Assembly (NCBI GenBank): GCA_030148065.1
Contig: JASBUC010000043.1
Coordinates: 1-39,888 of the forward strand
DNA: 39,888 bases
Reading direction: 5' to 3'
Origin: Legionellaceae bacterium
GTDB lineage: Bacteria > Pseudomonadota > Gammaproteobacteria > Legionellales > Legionellaceae
The position numbers and the translations under genes were made by a program. Positions 17,690 through 24,781 of the stretch are shown in pieces (position 1 is the first letter of the stretch; every line of letters starts with the position of its first letter). Under the pieces are notes generated by a model. That model had not been told where the DNA came from. It searched no databases and saw nothing but the letters and a program-made list of their open reading frames with translations.

Positions 17690-17938
17690 CTATTGAAGTT
17701 CTAACATCGACTCGGTACCCTCTGGAGCCGTCGAACCATCACCTGAGGCGTCACTTGCCGATGAGTCTTCTGCTTTATTGTCAGTTGACGCAGCCGCCTC
17801 TTTGTTTCCATTATCGCTTGCCTGTTGAGTCACAGCCGTCTCTTGGCTGTCTTGACCTTCTTTGGACTCATCTGAGCAACCAACCAACGTAAACATAAAC
17901 GCTAAGCCAATGCACAGTACTTGTAGAAATCGTCTCAT
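17690..17938 (-). CDS. Small disordered lipoprotein
   Basis: An 82-residue secreted protein with a signal peptide and lipobox (LVGC, Cys about residue 21), then an entirely low-complexity tail rich in Ser, Asp, Glu, Ala and Gln with no hydrophobic core. It should be a short membrane-tethered, acidic, unstructured peptide; no function is recognisable. The ATG at 17938 is chosen over a GTG at 17941 because AGGAG sits seven bases ahead. The first 23 residues align with those of the next gene (18011-18379), including shared Gln, Leu-Cys, Val-Gly and Asp at equal positions, and the ribosome-binding regions are also alike, which suggests a tandem duplication whose exported tails diverged. Confidence 0.75.
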   Translation of the reverse strand: MRRFLQVLCIGLAFMFTLVGCSDESKEGQDSQETAVTQQASDNGNKEAAASTDNKAEDSSASDASGDGSTAPEGTESMLELQ

Positions 17939-17953
17939 CACTAGTCTCCTTAT

Positions 17954-17988
17954 GCCTAAAGGCTCCCTCTAATTAGGAAGCCTGAGGC
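17954..17988 (-). terminator. Stem-loop in the leader of the small lipoprotein gene
   Basis: The segments 17954-17968 and 17975-17988 are imperfect inverted repeats (GCCT, AGGCT and CCT blocks pair with mismatches between them). In minus-strand RNA the hairpin lies after the acidic-protein gene and ends four bases before the AAGGAG site of the lipoprotein gene. It could terminate or process the upstream transcript, or fold over the translation start. Confidence 0.4.
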
Positions 17989-18010
17989 AACTATTTCATT
18001 ACATCATTTT

Positions 18011-18379
18011 CTATGATTCAGCACCGTCGTCAGTTGACTTTTCATCACTGTCGCCATCACTGTCGTCCTCATCGCCATCATCTGACTCAGAGTCAGAGTC
18101 CATGTCGCTGGTTTTCATGCCGTTGGCATCAGCATTATCGCCAGAGTTCATGTCACCCTCTTTCATGTCCCCATTGTTCATGCCATCATCTGATTTCATG
18201 TCATTGGTTTTCATGCCATCACCATCATCACCAGCTTTCATATCACCAGAGCCATTTGATTCAGGCATAGTCATGTCAGTTTGAGACCCATCGCCATTGG
18301 CCATATGATTATCTGCAAACCCCACTATTGAAAAGAGTAACATTATGTTAAAACATAAAATTTGAATTAATCGCTTCAT
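18011..18379 (-). CDS. Secreted, highly acidic Asp/Met/Gly repeat protein
   Basis: A 122-residue protein with a signal peptide (residues 1-22, ending VGFA) and a mature part dominated by Asp, Gly, Ser, Asn, Met and Lys. Short imperfect repeats of the form GMKT(N/S)DM(K/D)SD, GDMK and NGDM run from about residue 45 to 95, followed by a run of Asp/Ser/Glu with no hydrophobic residue. It should be disordered, strongly negative and Met-rich, which would suit binding of Ca2+, Cu+ or other cations, but that is inference. ATG at 18379 with AGGAGA eight bases upstream is clear. Where its neighbour has the lipobox Cys this one has Phe, so it should be released rather than lipidated. Confidence 0.75.
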   Translation of the reverse strand: MKRLIQILCFNIMLLFSIVGFADNHMANGDGSQTDMTMPESNGSGDMKAGDDGDGMKTNDMKSDDGMNNGDMKEGDMNSGDNADANGMKTSDMDSDSESDDGDEDDSDGDSDEKSTDDGAES

Positions 18380-18466
18380 CTAAATCTCCTTATTAATCTC
18401 ACACACTTCACTGTTTCTGGTTGCGAACCATTCACTTGGTAGTCGGTGTAACAAACCTCAATTATG

Positions 18467-18495
18467 ATTATAGTACTATTTTTATTTTTTGTGAG
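18467..18495 (-). promoter_or_regulatory. Predicted promoter for the acidic-protein gene
   Basis: On the minus strand CTCACA (18495-18490), 17 bases, then a perfect TATAAT (18472-18467). It overlaps the last codons of the ankyrin gene and gives the small genes their own transcript with a leader of about 75-80 bases. Confidence 0.45.
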
Positions 18496-20156
18496 TTATT
18501 TATATCCTGTTTGTTTGTTTTGTGCGAAAGGTCTGACGTATGACTGTGCTCGTAGCCCATAAGACTGCGGGCAAAATCATAGACAGCCCCCCCTAAGCTA
18601 AAGAACAGATTTGGATTGTTAGTAATTGAATCTTGGTCTAAAGTTCCCTTTAACTCTATTGGTCCCACATTAGGATTTAGGGCATTCTTTTTAGTTAATT
18701 CAAGTAACCGACTCTCGACCAAAGACTGATTCTTGATGGCATACAAGCGTTGAAGCAGACGTCCTTGAGAAAGAGCCTCTTCCAATAGAGCATCTAAAGC
18801 AACAGTATTGTTGTAACGGCAAGCGAGATCAATGGCGGTTTCTGCATTTTTATTCACCGCAGCAAGATTAGCTCCTTGTCTTAACATTAATTGATAAAAA
18901 TGAGTGCTAAATTCTTTCAAACAAGCAAAGTGCAAGGCTCTCTCTCCATTTAGAGCTGCATGGGTCAAAGAAGCACCCTTTAGAATCAAAGCAGACGCTA
19001 AGTCTTCATACCCTAGGAGCAAAGCATAATGCAAAGGGGTCAGTCCTTCCCTATTTTGATGAGACTCCAGAGACAGATTAGTTGACTCTAGCAAGCAAAG
19101 CGCAAGAGCTTTTCGATTTCGACTGATCACAATGGCAAGAAGTGTGCAATTTTCTGAAAAGCAAGGTGTGAGATTTAAGCTTGCATAACATGAAACCAGC
19201 TCATTTAAGTTATTGATGACTGCTCGGTAAAATGCATTGTCCGTTAGAGCACCTATTTCTTTACTAATCCGGTAGCCACGTTTGAGTAAAGAGATGGCAG
19301 ATGCTTCTTCTTTTTCATTTACCTTCAGCATTAAAAGACCGCAACCATTGCCATCACGACGATCAAATTCACGTTGATCGCACTCAAACGGTTTAAAAAA
19401 AGTTAGTACGGGGCTAACAGTTAGCTCAGTGCACGCGCTCGTATAGAGTTTCACATTAAAACTACAATAGTCCCCAGCTTGAAACATAGCGCTCTTAAAT
19501 TGGGATAACAAAGCCGACCGACTGAGCACCTTACAAGCAATTTTTTCTGTCTTCTCTCCAATGAGATTAATATCTACACATTGCCAACGGTTTTGAGCTT
19601 CTAAGTATTTAAGACCAAAGGTATGCCGTGGGGCATGAATAAAAAGAGCATGCCGAGTAGTGCCACACACCTTTTCAAGCGTTCCAAGTAGTGTCGCTAG
19701 TTCAAGGTCATTTAGCACACAGCAGCGATTAAAATGACAAAATAGTCCGCCTCTTTTTTCAATCTCCTTAGAATATACGTAATTAAGCAATCCCTTGGTT
19801 GATACATATTCCGTCCGGGTTCGGCCGACAAATTCCAAATAACTGCCACTGGTAATTAAATTTTGCAACAATGACAGCGCATCAAGCCAGGCATTAACAG
19901 CCAACCATCGTCTCTCTATAGGATTAACGTTTCTTTTAATCTGGGATTGCTTGGCCTTTTCTATCATCGTTAAGACATCTGCCACATCATCGCTGTGGCA
20001 GAGTAATGAAAGCCGCCTAAAAAACTCATTTTCACAGGCGCCACCTAAGCATGCCGCCATAACCCAAGTACCAATGAAACCAAAACAGACGCCATTGGTC
20101 TCTAATTCGCTTCCTCGCGCTTTTATAAGCGCCTGCAATTCCCTGTGCTTTAACAT
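18468..20156 (-). CDS. Ankyrin-repeat protein with a candidate papain-like cysteine peptidase domain; possible secreted effector
   Basis: A 562-residue protein with no signal peptide. ATG at 20156 is chosen because AAGGGA sits just before it; upstream alternatives are an ATG at 20174 and a TTG at 20213. Residues about 368-465 hold three ankyrin repeats (GLTPLHYALLLGYEDLASAL, GERALHFACLKEF, AETAIDLACRYNN). The N-terminal 230 residues contain GVCFGFIGTW (Cys24), RHTFGLKY (His178) and RWQCVDINLIG (Asp195); the Gly-x-Cys-x-Gly block, and the His-to-Asp gap of 17 with a hydrophobic strand before Asp, resemble clan CA peptidases such as the YopT/C58 family. The match is by pattern only. Ankyrin proteins of this kind are common type IV effectors in Legionella and Coxiella; no secretion signal was tested. 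It is divergent from the M50 gene. Confidence 0.72.
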   Translation of the reverse strand: MLKHRELQALIKARGSELETNGVCFGFIGTWVMAACLGGACENEFFRRLSLLCHSDDVADVLTMIEKAKQSQIKRNVNPIERRWLAVNAWLDALSLLQNLITSGSYLEFVGRTRTEYVSTKGLLNYVYSKEIEKRGGLFCHFNRCCVLNDLELATLLGTLEKVCGTTRHALFIHAPRHTFGLKYLEAQNRWQCVDINLIGEKTEKIACKVLSRSALLSQFKSAMFQAGDYCSFNVKLYTSACTELTVSPVLTFFKPFECDQREFDRRDGNGCGLLMLKVNEKEEASAISLLKRGYRISKEIGALTDNAFYRAVINNLNELVSCYASLNLTPCFSENCTLLAIVISRNRKALALCLLESTNLSLESHQNREGLTPLHYALLLGYEDLASALILKGASLTHAALNGERALHFACLKEFSTHFYQLMLRQGANLAAVNKNAETAIDLACRYNNTVALDALLEEALSQGRLLQRLYAIKNQSLVESRLLELTKKNALNPNVGPIELKGTLDQDSITNNPNLFFSLGGAVYDFARSLMGYEHSHTSDLSHKTNKQDINNSQKIKIVL

Positions 20157-20164
20157 ACAATCCC

Positions 20165-20193
20165 TTGTTAACATCCACGCTTTCGAGGATAAT
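20165..20193 (+). promoter_or_regulatory. Predicted sigma70 promoter for the M50 protease gene
   Basis: TTGTTA (20165-20170), 17 bases, GATAAT (20188-20193). The start would fall near 20200, 30 bases ahead of the ATG at 20230. Its -10 box overlaps the predicted -10 of the divergent ankyrin gene. Confidence 0.5.
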
Positions 20194-20213
20194 TCATATT
20201 TAAAAGAGATCAA
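20186..20213 (-). promoter_or_regulatory. Predicted promoter for the ankyrin gene
   Basis: On the minus strand TTGATC (20213-20208), 16 bases, TATCCT (20191-20186), giving a leader of about 20-25 bases before the ATG at 20156. This promoter would be incompatible with a TTG start at 20213. Confidence 0.35.
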
Positions 20214-20229
20214 TTACTTTAAGGAACTG

Positions 20230-20886
20230 ATGTACTTATCAATCATTCAAAACATCACTGTTTGGGTCATTCCGGTTCTATTTGCCATTACCTTTCATGA
20301 GCTAGCGCATGCCTATGTTGCCCACCGACTTGGCGACCCTACTGCCAAAATGCTCGGAAGGCTAAGCTTAAACCCTATAAAACACATTGACCCCTTTGGT
20401 ACCGTTCTTGTACCTTTAACCTTGGGGATCTTGAGCAATTTCACCATGATGTTTGGTTGGGCAAAACCCGTCCCTGTTTCTCCTCAAAACTTTAAAAACC
20501 CACGACGAGCGCTCTCCTTAGTAGCCATCGCAGGGCCAATGATGAATCTTTTAATGGCCTTGTTTTGGGCGACGGTTTTAAAGCTGAGCTTAATGTTAAA
20601 CGTCGAACAAAATGCATTAGCAAAATTTCTTTTTTTTAGTGCCAGAGCCGGCATCATTATCAACATCATTTTATTTGCCTTAAACCTCTTGCCTATCCCA
20701 CCACTCGATGGCTCAAAAGTTGTCTCAAATCTTCTTCCTCCTAAATGGTCCTATCATTACGACAAATTAGAACCCTATGGCTTTTTCATTATTATTTTGT
20801 TATTGATCACCAACCTATTAGGACAAATTTTAATGCCTCTATATCAGATGACATTGAATCTTTTATTAACGCTTTTTAATTTATGA
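20230..20886 (+). CDS. Site-2 protease family (M50B) membrane metalloprotease
   Basis: A 218-residue polytopic inner-membrane zinc protease. The catalytic HELAH is at H23-E24-H27 in the first helix, and the third zinc ligand is Asp160 in LNLLPIPPLDG, the NxxPxPxLDG motif of site-2 proteases. About five hydrophobic helices are seen and no PDZ domain, which places it in the short M50B group rather than with RseP. Substrates are unknown; relatives cut membrane-bound regulators. The frame opens at 19951 inside the antisense of the ankyrin gene, but the ATG at 20230, preceded by AAGGAAC and a promoter, is the real start. Its stop overlaps the start of pdxB (ATGA). Confidence 0.92.
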   Translation: MYLSIIQNITVWVIPVLFAITFHELAHAYVAHRLGDPTAKMLGRLSLNPIKHIDPFGTVLVPLTLGILSNFTMMFGWAKPVPVSPQNFKNPRRALSLVAIAGPMMNLLMALFWATVLKLSLMLNVEQNALAKFLFFSARAGIIINIILFALNLLPIPPLDGSKVVSNLLPPKWSYHYDKLEPYGFFIIILLLITNLLGQILMPLYQMTLNLLLTLFNL

Positions 20887-21884
20887 GCCGAAAGACCTTG
20901 CCAACCTTAGGCTATGATGCGTCATTTAGAGCTTCCTTGGAGGCGATTTGCGAGCATGTTACGCTTAAACCATTTAGGCAAGTTTCAGATCTTAAAAAAG
21001 ACAGCATTGACATTTTATTGTGTCGCTCAACCTTAAAAGTCAATGAAACTCTTTTACAAGCACAGAAACATTTGCGCTTAATTGGCAGTGCAACCAGCGG
21101 GATTTGTCACATTGAGCAAAGTGCCTGCCAAGAAAGAGGTATTCGGATTCTTGATGCTAAAGGCGCTAATGCGCCATCGGTTTGTGATTATCTTTTGAGT
21201 GTCCTAGCTTTTTGCCAGCAGCACTTTTCTCATCCAATCAAAACGGTTGGCATTATTGGCGTGGGGTCTATTGGCTCATTGTTAGCAGAGCGACTCCAAC
21301 ACTTAGGCTTTGAAATAATGTTAAACGATCCGTTTCGTAAAGATGAGCAAGGTTTTAACCACTGTTCTTTAGATGAGATTAAACAGTGTGATTTCATTAG
21401 TTTACACCTGCCCCATACAAGGACAGGAAAATTCCCCACCCACCATCTAATCAATCATGATTTTTTACAAGAGTTAAGACCAGGCACGGTCTTAGTCAAC
21501 ACCGCTCGAGGTCACTGTCTAGATGAGCAAGCCATGATTGCCAACCCACATGTGGCGTTTTGTTGCGATGTGTTTCAACAAGAACCAAGCGTAAACCCCT
21601 TAGTTATTAAAAAAGCCCTGTTAGCAACACCCCACATTGCAGGCCATGCTATTGAGAGTAAAAAACGCCTACTAACACTCATTCAACAAAAGATTTTAAA
21701 CGCATTGGGCAAACCGCTTTCTCAAGGCATGCGTATTAAAAAGTCTAAAAACTACTCATTAACAGATGCGCTCAAGCATTATGATCCTAGTTTTGAAAGT
21801 AAGGCCTTAAAGAAAATGCCAACCAGACAAGGGTTTCTACAACTGCGAGCCAATCATACCTTTCGGCATGAATTATTCCATTGA
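20883..21884 (+). CDS. pdxB: Erythronate-4-phosphate dehydrogenase
   Basis: PdxB oxidises 4-phosphoerythronate in the DXP-dependent route to pyridoxal phosphate. It is a D-2-hydroxyacid dehydrogenase: Rossmann motif GIIGVGSIGSLLAERL (about residue 120), catalytic Arg in VNTARGHCLDE, Glu in FQQEPSVNP and His in ATPHIAGHAIESK. The last motif, with GHAxE(S/G)K, favours PdxB over other members such as SerA or glyoxylate reductase. At 333 residues it is about 45 shorter than the E. coli enzyme (378), mainly in the C-terminal dimerisation domain, which may be reduced. It overlaps the M50 gene by four bases, so translation is likely coupled. PLP made here serves Alr and Kbl, encoded elsewhere in the window. 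Confidence 0.88.
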   Translation: MSRKTLPTLGYDASFRASLEAICEHVTLKPFRQVSDLKKDSIDILLCRSTLKVNETLLQAQKHLRLIGSATSGICHIEQSACQERGIRILDAKGANAPSVCDYLLSVLAFCQQHFSHPIKTVGIIGVGSIGSLLAERLQHLGFEIMLNDPFRKDEQGFNHCSLDEIKQCDFISLHLPHTRTGKFPTHHLINHDFLQELRPGTVLVNTARGHCLDEQAMIANPHVAFCCDVFQQEPSVNPLVIKKALLATPHIAGHAIESKKRLLTLIQQKILNALGKPLSQGMRIKKSKNYSLTDALKHYDPSFESKALKKMPTRQGFLQLRANHTFRHELFH

Positions 21885-21957
21885 GATTGAAAGAAAGGCA
21901 AACCTTGGCATACTGATTAAGTCAAAGCAGGGCTTTATGAGGTAGGGCGAGTATCGC

Positions 21958-22000
21958 TTGAGTAACGACTCAATAATCGCTAAAATTTGCAAAATTTTAG
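21958..22000 (+). promoter_or_regulatory. Two tandem hairpins between pdxB and rmuC
   Basis: TTGAGT-AACG-ACTCAA (21958-21973), then CTAAAATTT-GCA-AAATTTTAG (21980-22000). Both stems are perfect (6 and 9 bp). The second ends 16 bases before the rmuC ATG. They may end the pdxB transcript, protect the rmuC message, or be a protein-binding palindrome. Confidence 0.4.
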
Positions 22001-22016
22001 TAATTGAACCGATGTA

Positions 22017-23270
22017 ATGATTGAACTCCTTTTAGGCCTTCTAGGAATCGCAACCCTAGTTGGGCTGACCTTACTTTTGAGCCTGCAAGCAAATTTGAAA
22101 AAAATTAATCAGCAGCTTAACAGACTGATTGAAAAGCAGTTTAGCTCTCAAGATGAGCTCAGATCAAGAATCAACCAGACTGAACAAAATACCTTAAATG
22201 CCATCCAGCTCAGTAAGCAAAATCTCAATGATGTCATTTTTAAAGGCCAACAAAACAGCCAGAAAGAGTTAAGAGAAACCCTCTTTCAACAAATGCAAGA
22301 CATACGCATGCAGATCCAACAAAGTTTCAAACAGCATGCCGATGCTCTCTCAAGTAATCTAAAAACGCTCAATAACCAGGTAAAAGTTAATTTGAATGAG
22401 ATTAGCGAGCAGGTCAATGTTAAATTAAATGAAGGCTTTGAAAAAACAAACCAAACATTTACCAATATTGTCAAACGCCTAACCATCATCGATGAAGCAC
22501 AGAAAAAAATTGCTGAGCTCTCTCACAATGTTGTAAACCTCCAAGATTTGCTCTCGGATAAAAAATCCCGTGGTGCCTTTGGTGAAATCCAGCTCTCTGT
22601 GCTCATAAAAAACACCATCCCCAAAAACCACTATCGCTTGCAAGAAACTCTCAGCAATAACAAACGCGTCGATTGCCTATTACTACTCCCAGCACCTACT
22701 GGAAACATCGCCATTGATGCAAAATTTCCACTAGAGTGTTACCAGGCATTGCACACAGCCAACAGTCCTGAAGAAAAAAAGCAAAGCTTAGCAACCTTTA
22801 AACAAACCATAAAAAAACACATTAATGATATAAAAGACAAATACATTCTGCCAAATGAAACCGCCGACAGCGCCATCATGTTTATACCGGCAGAAGCTAT
22901 CTTTTCAGAAATTCATGCGCATCACCCAGACATCATCGAGCATTCCCATAAAGCACGGGTTTGGCTGACCTCACCCAACACCTTGATGGCCATTTTAACC
23001 ACAGCAAAAGCGGTACTAAAAGACGATGCCACTAAAAAGCAGGTAACCATCATAAGGCAACACTTACAAGCCTTAGCAGAAGACTTTGGTCGTTTTGACC
23101 GACGAATGAATAACCTCTCTCGACACATTTCACAAGCGCATCAAGACGTTGGCAATATTCACACCTCTGCAAAGAAAATTACGGCGCGTTTTAATAAAAT
23201 CGAAAGCCTAGAGCTAAAAGATGAGATGGCCTGTCCAGAATTGGAACCCCAAGTTTTACCTGAGAATTAA
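22017..23270 (+). CDS. rmuC: DNA recombination protein RmuC
   Basis: RmuC is a predicted nuclease-related protein that limits recombination between inverted repeats and genome rearrangement. The 417-residue protein has one N-terminal membrane helix (residues 2-24), a long Gln-rich coiled coil (about 27-175), then the RmuC core with the typical SRGAFGEIQL, RVDCLLLLP, IAIDAKFPLECYQAL and SAIMFIPAEAIFSEI segments. The Asp-x-Lys (DAKFP) pattern is shared with PD-(D/E)XK nucleases. The ATG at 22017 is preceded by no strong ribosome-binding site. It is the first of three same-strand genes (rmuC, kdsB, phosphatase). Confidence 0.93.
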   Translation: MIELLLGLLGIATLVGLTLLLSLQANLKKINQQLNRLIEKQFSSQDELRSRINQTEQNTLNAIQLSKQNLNDVIFKGQQNSQKELRETLFQQMQDIRMQIQQSFKQHADALSSNLKTLNNQVKVNLNEISEQVNVKLNEGFEKTNQTFTNIVKRLTIIDEAQKKIAELSHNVVNLQDLLSDKKSRGAFGEIQLSVLIKNTIPKNHYRLQETLSNNKRVDCLLLLPAPTGNIAIDAKFPLECYQALHTANSPEEKKQSLATFKQTIKKHINDIKDKYILPNETADSAIMFIPAEAIFSEIHAHHPDIIEHSHKARVWLTSPNTLMAILTTAKAVLKDDATKKQVTIIRQHLQALAEDFGRFDRRMNNLSRHISQAHQDVGNIHTSAKKITARFNKIESLELKDEMACPELEPQVLPEN

Positions 23271-23284
23271 TTAGGATCTCCTTC

Positions 23285-24106
23285 ATGACCACAAATCAAG
23301 GCGTTATTATCATACCCGCACGTTTCGGCTCAACTCGATTTCAGGGCAAACCATTACACCCCATTCTTGGCATTAGCATGCTAGAGCGCACCTATCATGT
23401 GGCCAAAGTTGCAAGTCATGCCATCGATGGTTGCCAAGTCTTTATTGCAACCGATGATGACAGAATTAAAGCACATGCAGAACGCTTTGGGGCTAAAGTG
23501 ATTATGACCGATGAGCAATGCTTAACAGGCAGTGACCGAGCCTTTCAAGCAGCAAGCCGCTTGGAGGTGCAACCAAGCTATGTCATTAATCTCCAAGGTG
23601 ATGCCCCCCTCACCCCTCCTCATTTCATTGAAATGATGTTAAAAGCTCTAATTAATAACCCTGAAATGGACGTAGTCACTCCGGTGACAACACTAAGCTG
23701 GCAAGCATTTGATGCACTAAGAGAGCAAAAAACACTAACCCCTTTTAGTGGTACAACGGTTATCACAAACGCAAGAAATCAGGCACTATGGTTTTCAAAA
23801 AACATCATACCTGCCATTCGAAAAGAAGAACGCTTGCGCGCTCTATCTGAACAATCGCCTGTAAAACGTCACATTGGCTTATACGGCTTTCGCTATAAAG
23901 CGCTCAAAACCTTTGTTTCTCTGCCAGCTGGACACTACGAAGAACTAGAGGGACTCGAACAGCTAAGATTATTAGAGCATGATCTGGTCATACAAACGGT
24001 GGAAGTTAACTACCAAGGTCTCCCCGAAATGAGTGGCATTGACACCCTAGAAGACGCAAAGCGTGCCGAAGCCCTGTTATCAGCTTATGAGGCAAAAAGA
24101 GGATGA
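23285..24106 (+). CDS. kdsB: 3-deoxy-manno-octulosonate cytidylyltransferase (KdsB-like)
   Basis: KdsB activates Kdo with CTP to CMP-Kdo for lipopolysaccharide inner core. The N-terminal VIIIPARFGSTRFQGKPL nucleotide-binding motif, IATDDDRI, TGSDRAFQA and NLQGDAPL follow the family order. In E. coli the last motif is QGDEP; here Glu is Ala, and TGTERLAE is TGSDRAFQ, which places this in a divergent branch, so a related sugar acid is possible. The metal-binding Asp of QGD is kept. The length of 273 is about 25 longer than usual. It starts 14 bases after rmuC and overlaps the histidine phosphatase by four bases (ATGA), a junction that suggests the two act together. Confidence 0.82.
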   Translation: MTTNQGVIIIPARFGSTRFQGKPLHPILGISMLERTYHVAKVASHAIDGCQVFIATDDDRIKAHAERFGAKVIMTDEQCLTGSDRAFQAASRLEVQPSYVINLQGDAPLTPPHFIEMMLKALINNPEMDVVTPVTTLSWQAFDALREQKTLTPFSGTTVITNARNQALWFSKNIIPAIRKEERLRALSEQSPVKRHIGLYGFRYKALKTFVSLPAGHYEELEGLEQLRLLEHDLVIQTVEVNYQGLPEMSGIDTLEDAKRAEALLSAYEAKRG

Positions 24107-24720
24107 GGCTTTTAATTGCCCGCCACGGCAACACGTTTGACAAGGGCGATGTAATAACAAGAGTGGGACGTCTCACTGACTTACCTTTGTCTCAAAGTGG
24201 AAGCGAGCAAGCACGAGTTTTAGGGGCGTTTTTACAAAAACACTGCCAAAACATCGACATGGTCTACACCAGTGAGTTAGTCCGCACCAAAGAGACGGCA
24301 AGTCTTGCCCTCGCAGAAATACCTCGTAAGCCTCAGATAATCCCGATGGCACTATTTAATGAAATCGATTATGGGGTTGATGAAAACCAGCCTGAGAGTG
24401 TTGTAAAGGCACGAGTCGGTGAAAAGGCCTTGAGAGACTGGGATGAACACGCCATTTTGCCCGAGGGCTGGTTTTTAGACATTAGCAACCTTAAGAAACA
24501 ACTTAGCCTGTTTCTTGAAAAGCTCTCCAGAGAGAATCAAACGAGTCTTGTGGTTACAAGTAATGGCATTGCCCGTTTTATTCCCTTGTTAGAACAAGTT
24601 AAAACGCCTAATCTCATTGATCTTAAAATGCCAACAGGCTCAATTAGCCAACTAAGTTTTGTAAATAATACTTGGGTAATAGATTATTGGGGGAAAAAAC
24701 CTAGTACCGTTTCCATTTAA
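24103..24720 (+). CDS. Histidine phosphatase family protein
   Basis: A 205-residue member of the phosphoglycerate-mutase-like superfamily. The catalytic RHG motif is at residues 6-8 (LLIARHGNTF), with the second Arg in YTSELVRTKETA, an acidic residue in NEIDYGVDE, and a late TSNGIARF where most relatives have the second His (VxHG/VSHG). That His is replaced by Asn, which would weaken or change phosphatase activity. The substrate is unknown; coupling to kdsB hints at a sugar phosphate or nucleotide of the Kdo pathway. The last six codons and the TAA lie in the left arm of the hairpin at 24702-24772. Confidence 0.85.
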   Translation: MRLLIARHGNTFDKGDVITRVGRLTDLPLSQSGSEQARVLGAFLQKHCQNIDMVYTSELVRTKETASLALAEIPRKPQIIPMALFNEIDYGVDENQPESVVKARVGEKALRDWDEHAILPEGWFLDISNLKKQLSLFLEKLSRENQTSLVVTSNGIARFIPLLEQVKTPNLIDLKMPTGSISQLSFVNNTWVIDYWGKKPSTVSI

Positions 24721-24772
24721 TTTTGACGATTAACGATAGTCAATCTGTCAAAATTAAATGGAAACGGTACTA
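24702..24772. repeat. Large near-perfect inverted repeat (71-base hairpin)
   Basis: The arm 24702-24731 and the arm 24742-24772 are reverse complements: 26 bases match without error from the outer end, then one extra base in the right arm, then four more matches. The loop is ten bases (24732-24741). The left arm includes the stop codon of the histidine phosphatase gene. No T-run follows, so it is not a standard terminator. I did not see another copy in the window. Confidence 0.85.
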
Positions 24773-24781
24773 TTAAATGTA

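Noticed and set aside
17656-17892. Plus-strand frame opposite the small lipoprotein
   Set aside because: No ribosome-binding site, and composition fits a shadow of the minus-strand gene.
18090-18250. Short repeated catgtc/catgcc units as a CRISPR array
   Set aside because: Units are too short and irregular, with no spacers, and they encode the repeated DMK/GMK residues of the acidic protein.
18013-18270. Plus-strand frame rich in His and Cys opposite the acidic protein
   Set aside because: Asp/Met codons read backwards give His/Cys-rich runs. The minus-strand frame has the signal peptide and ribosome-binding site.
19951-20229. Extension of the M50 protease frame upstream of 20230
   Set aside because: It is the antisense of the ankyrin gene. 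The real start has its own promoter and ribosome-binding site.
24702-24772. Inverted repeat as the end of an insertion sequence
   Set aside because: There is no transposase and no target duplication; the arms face each other directly around a ten-base loop, so a full insertion sequence is excluded, although a miniature element is not.
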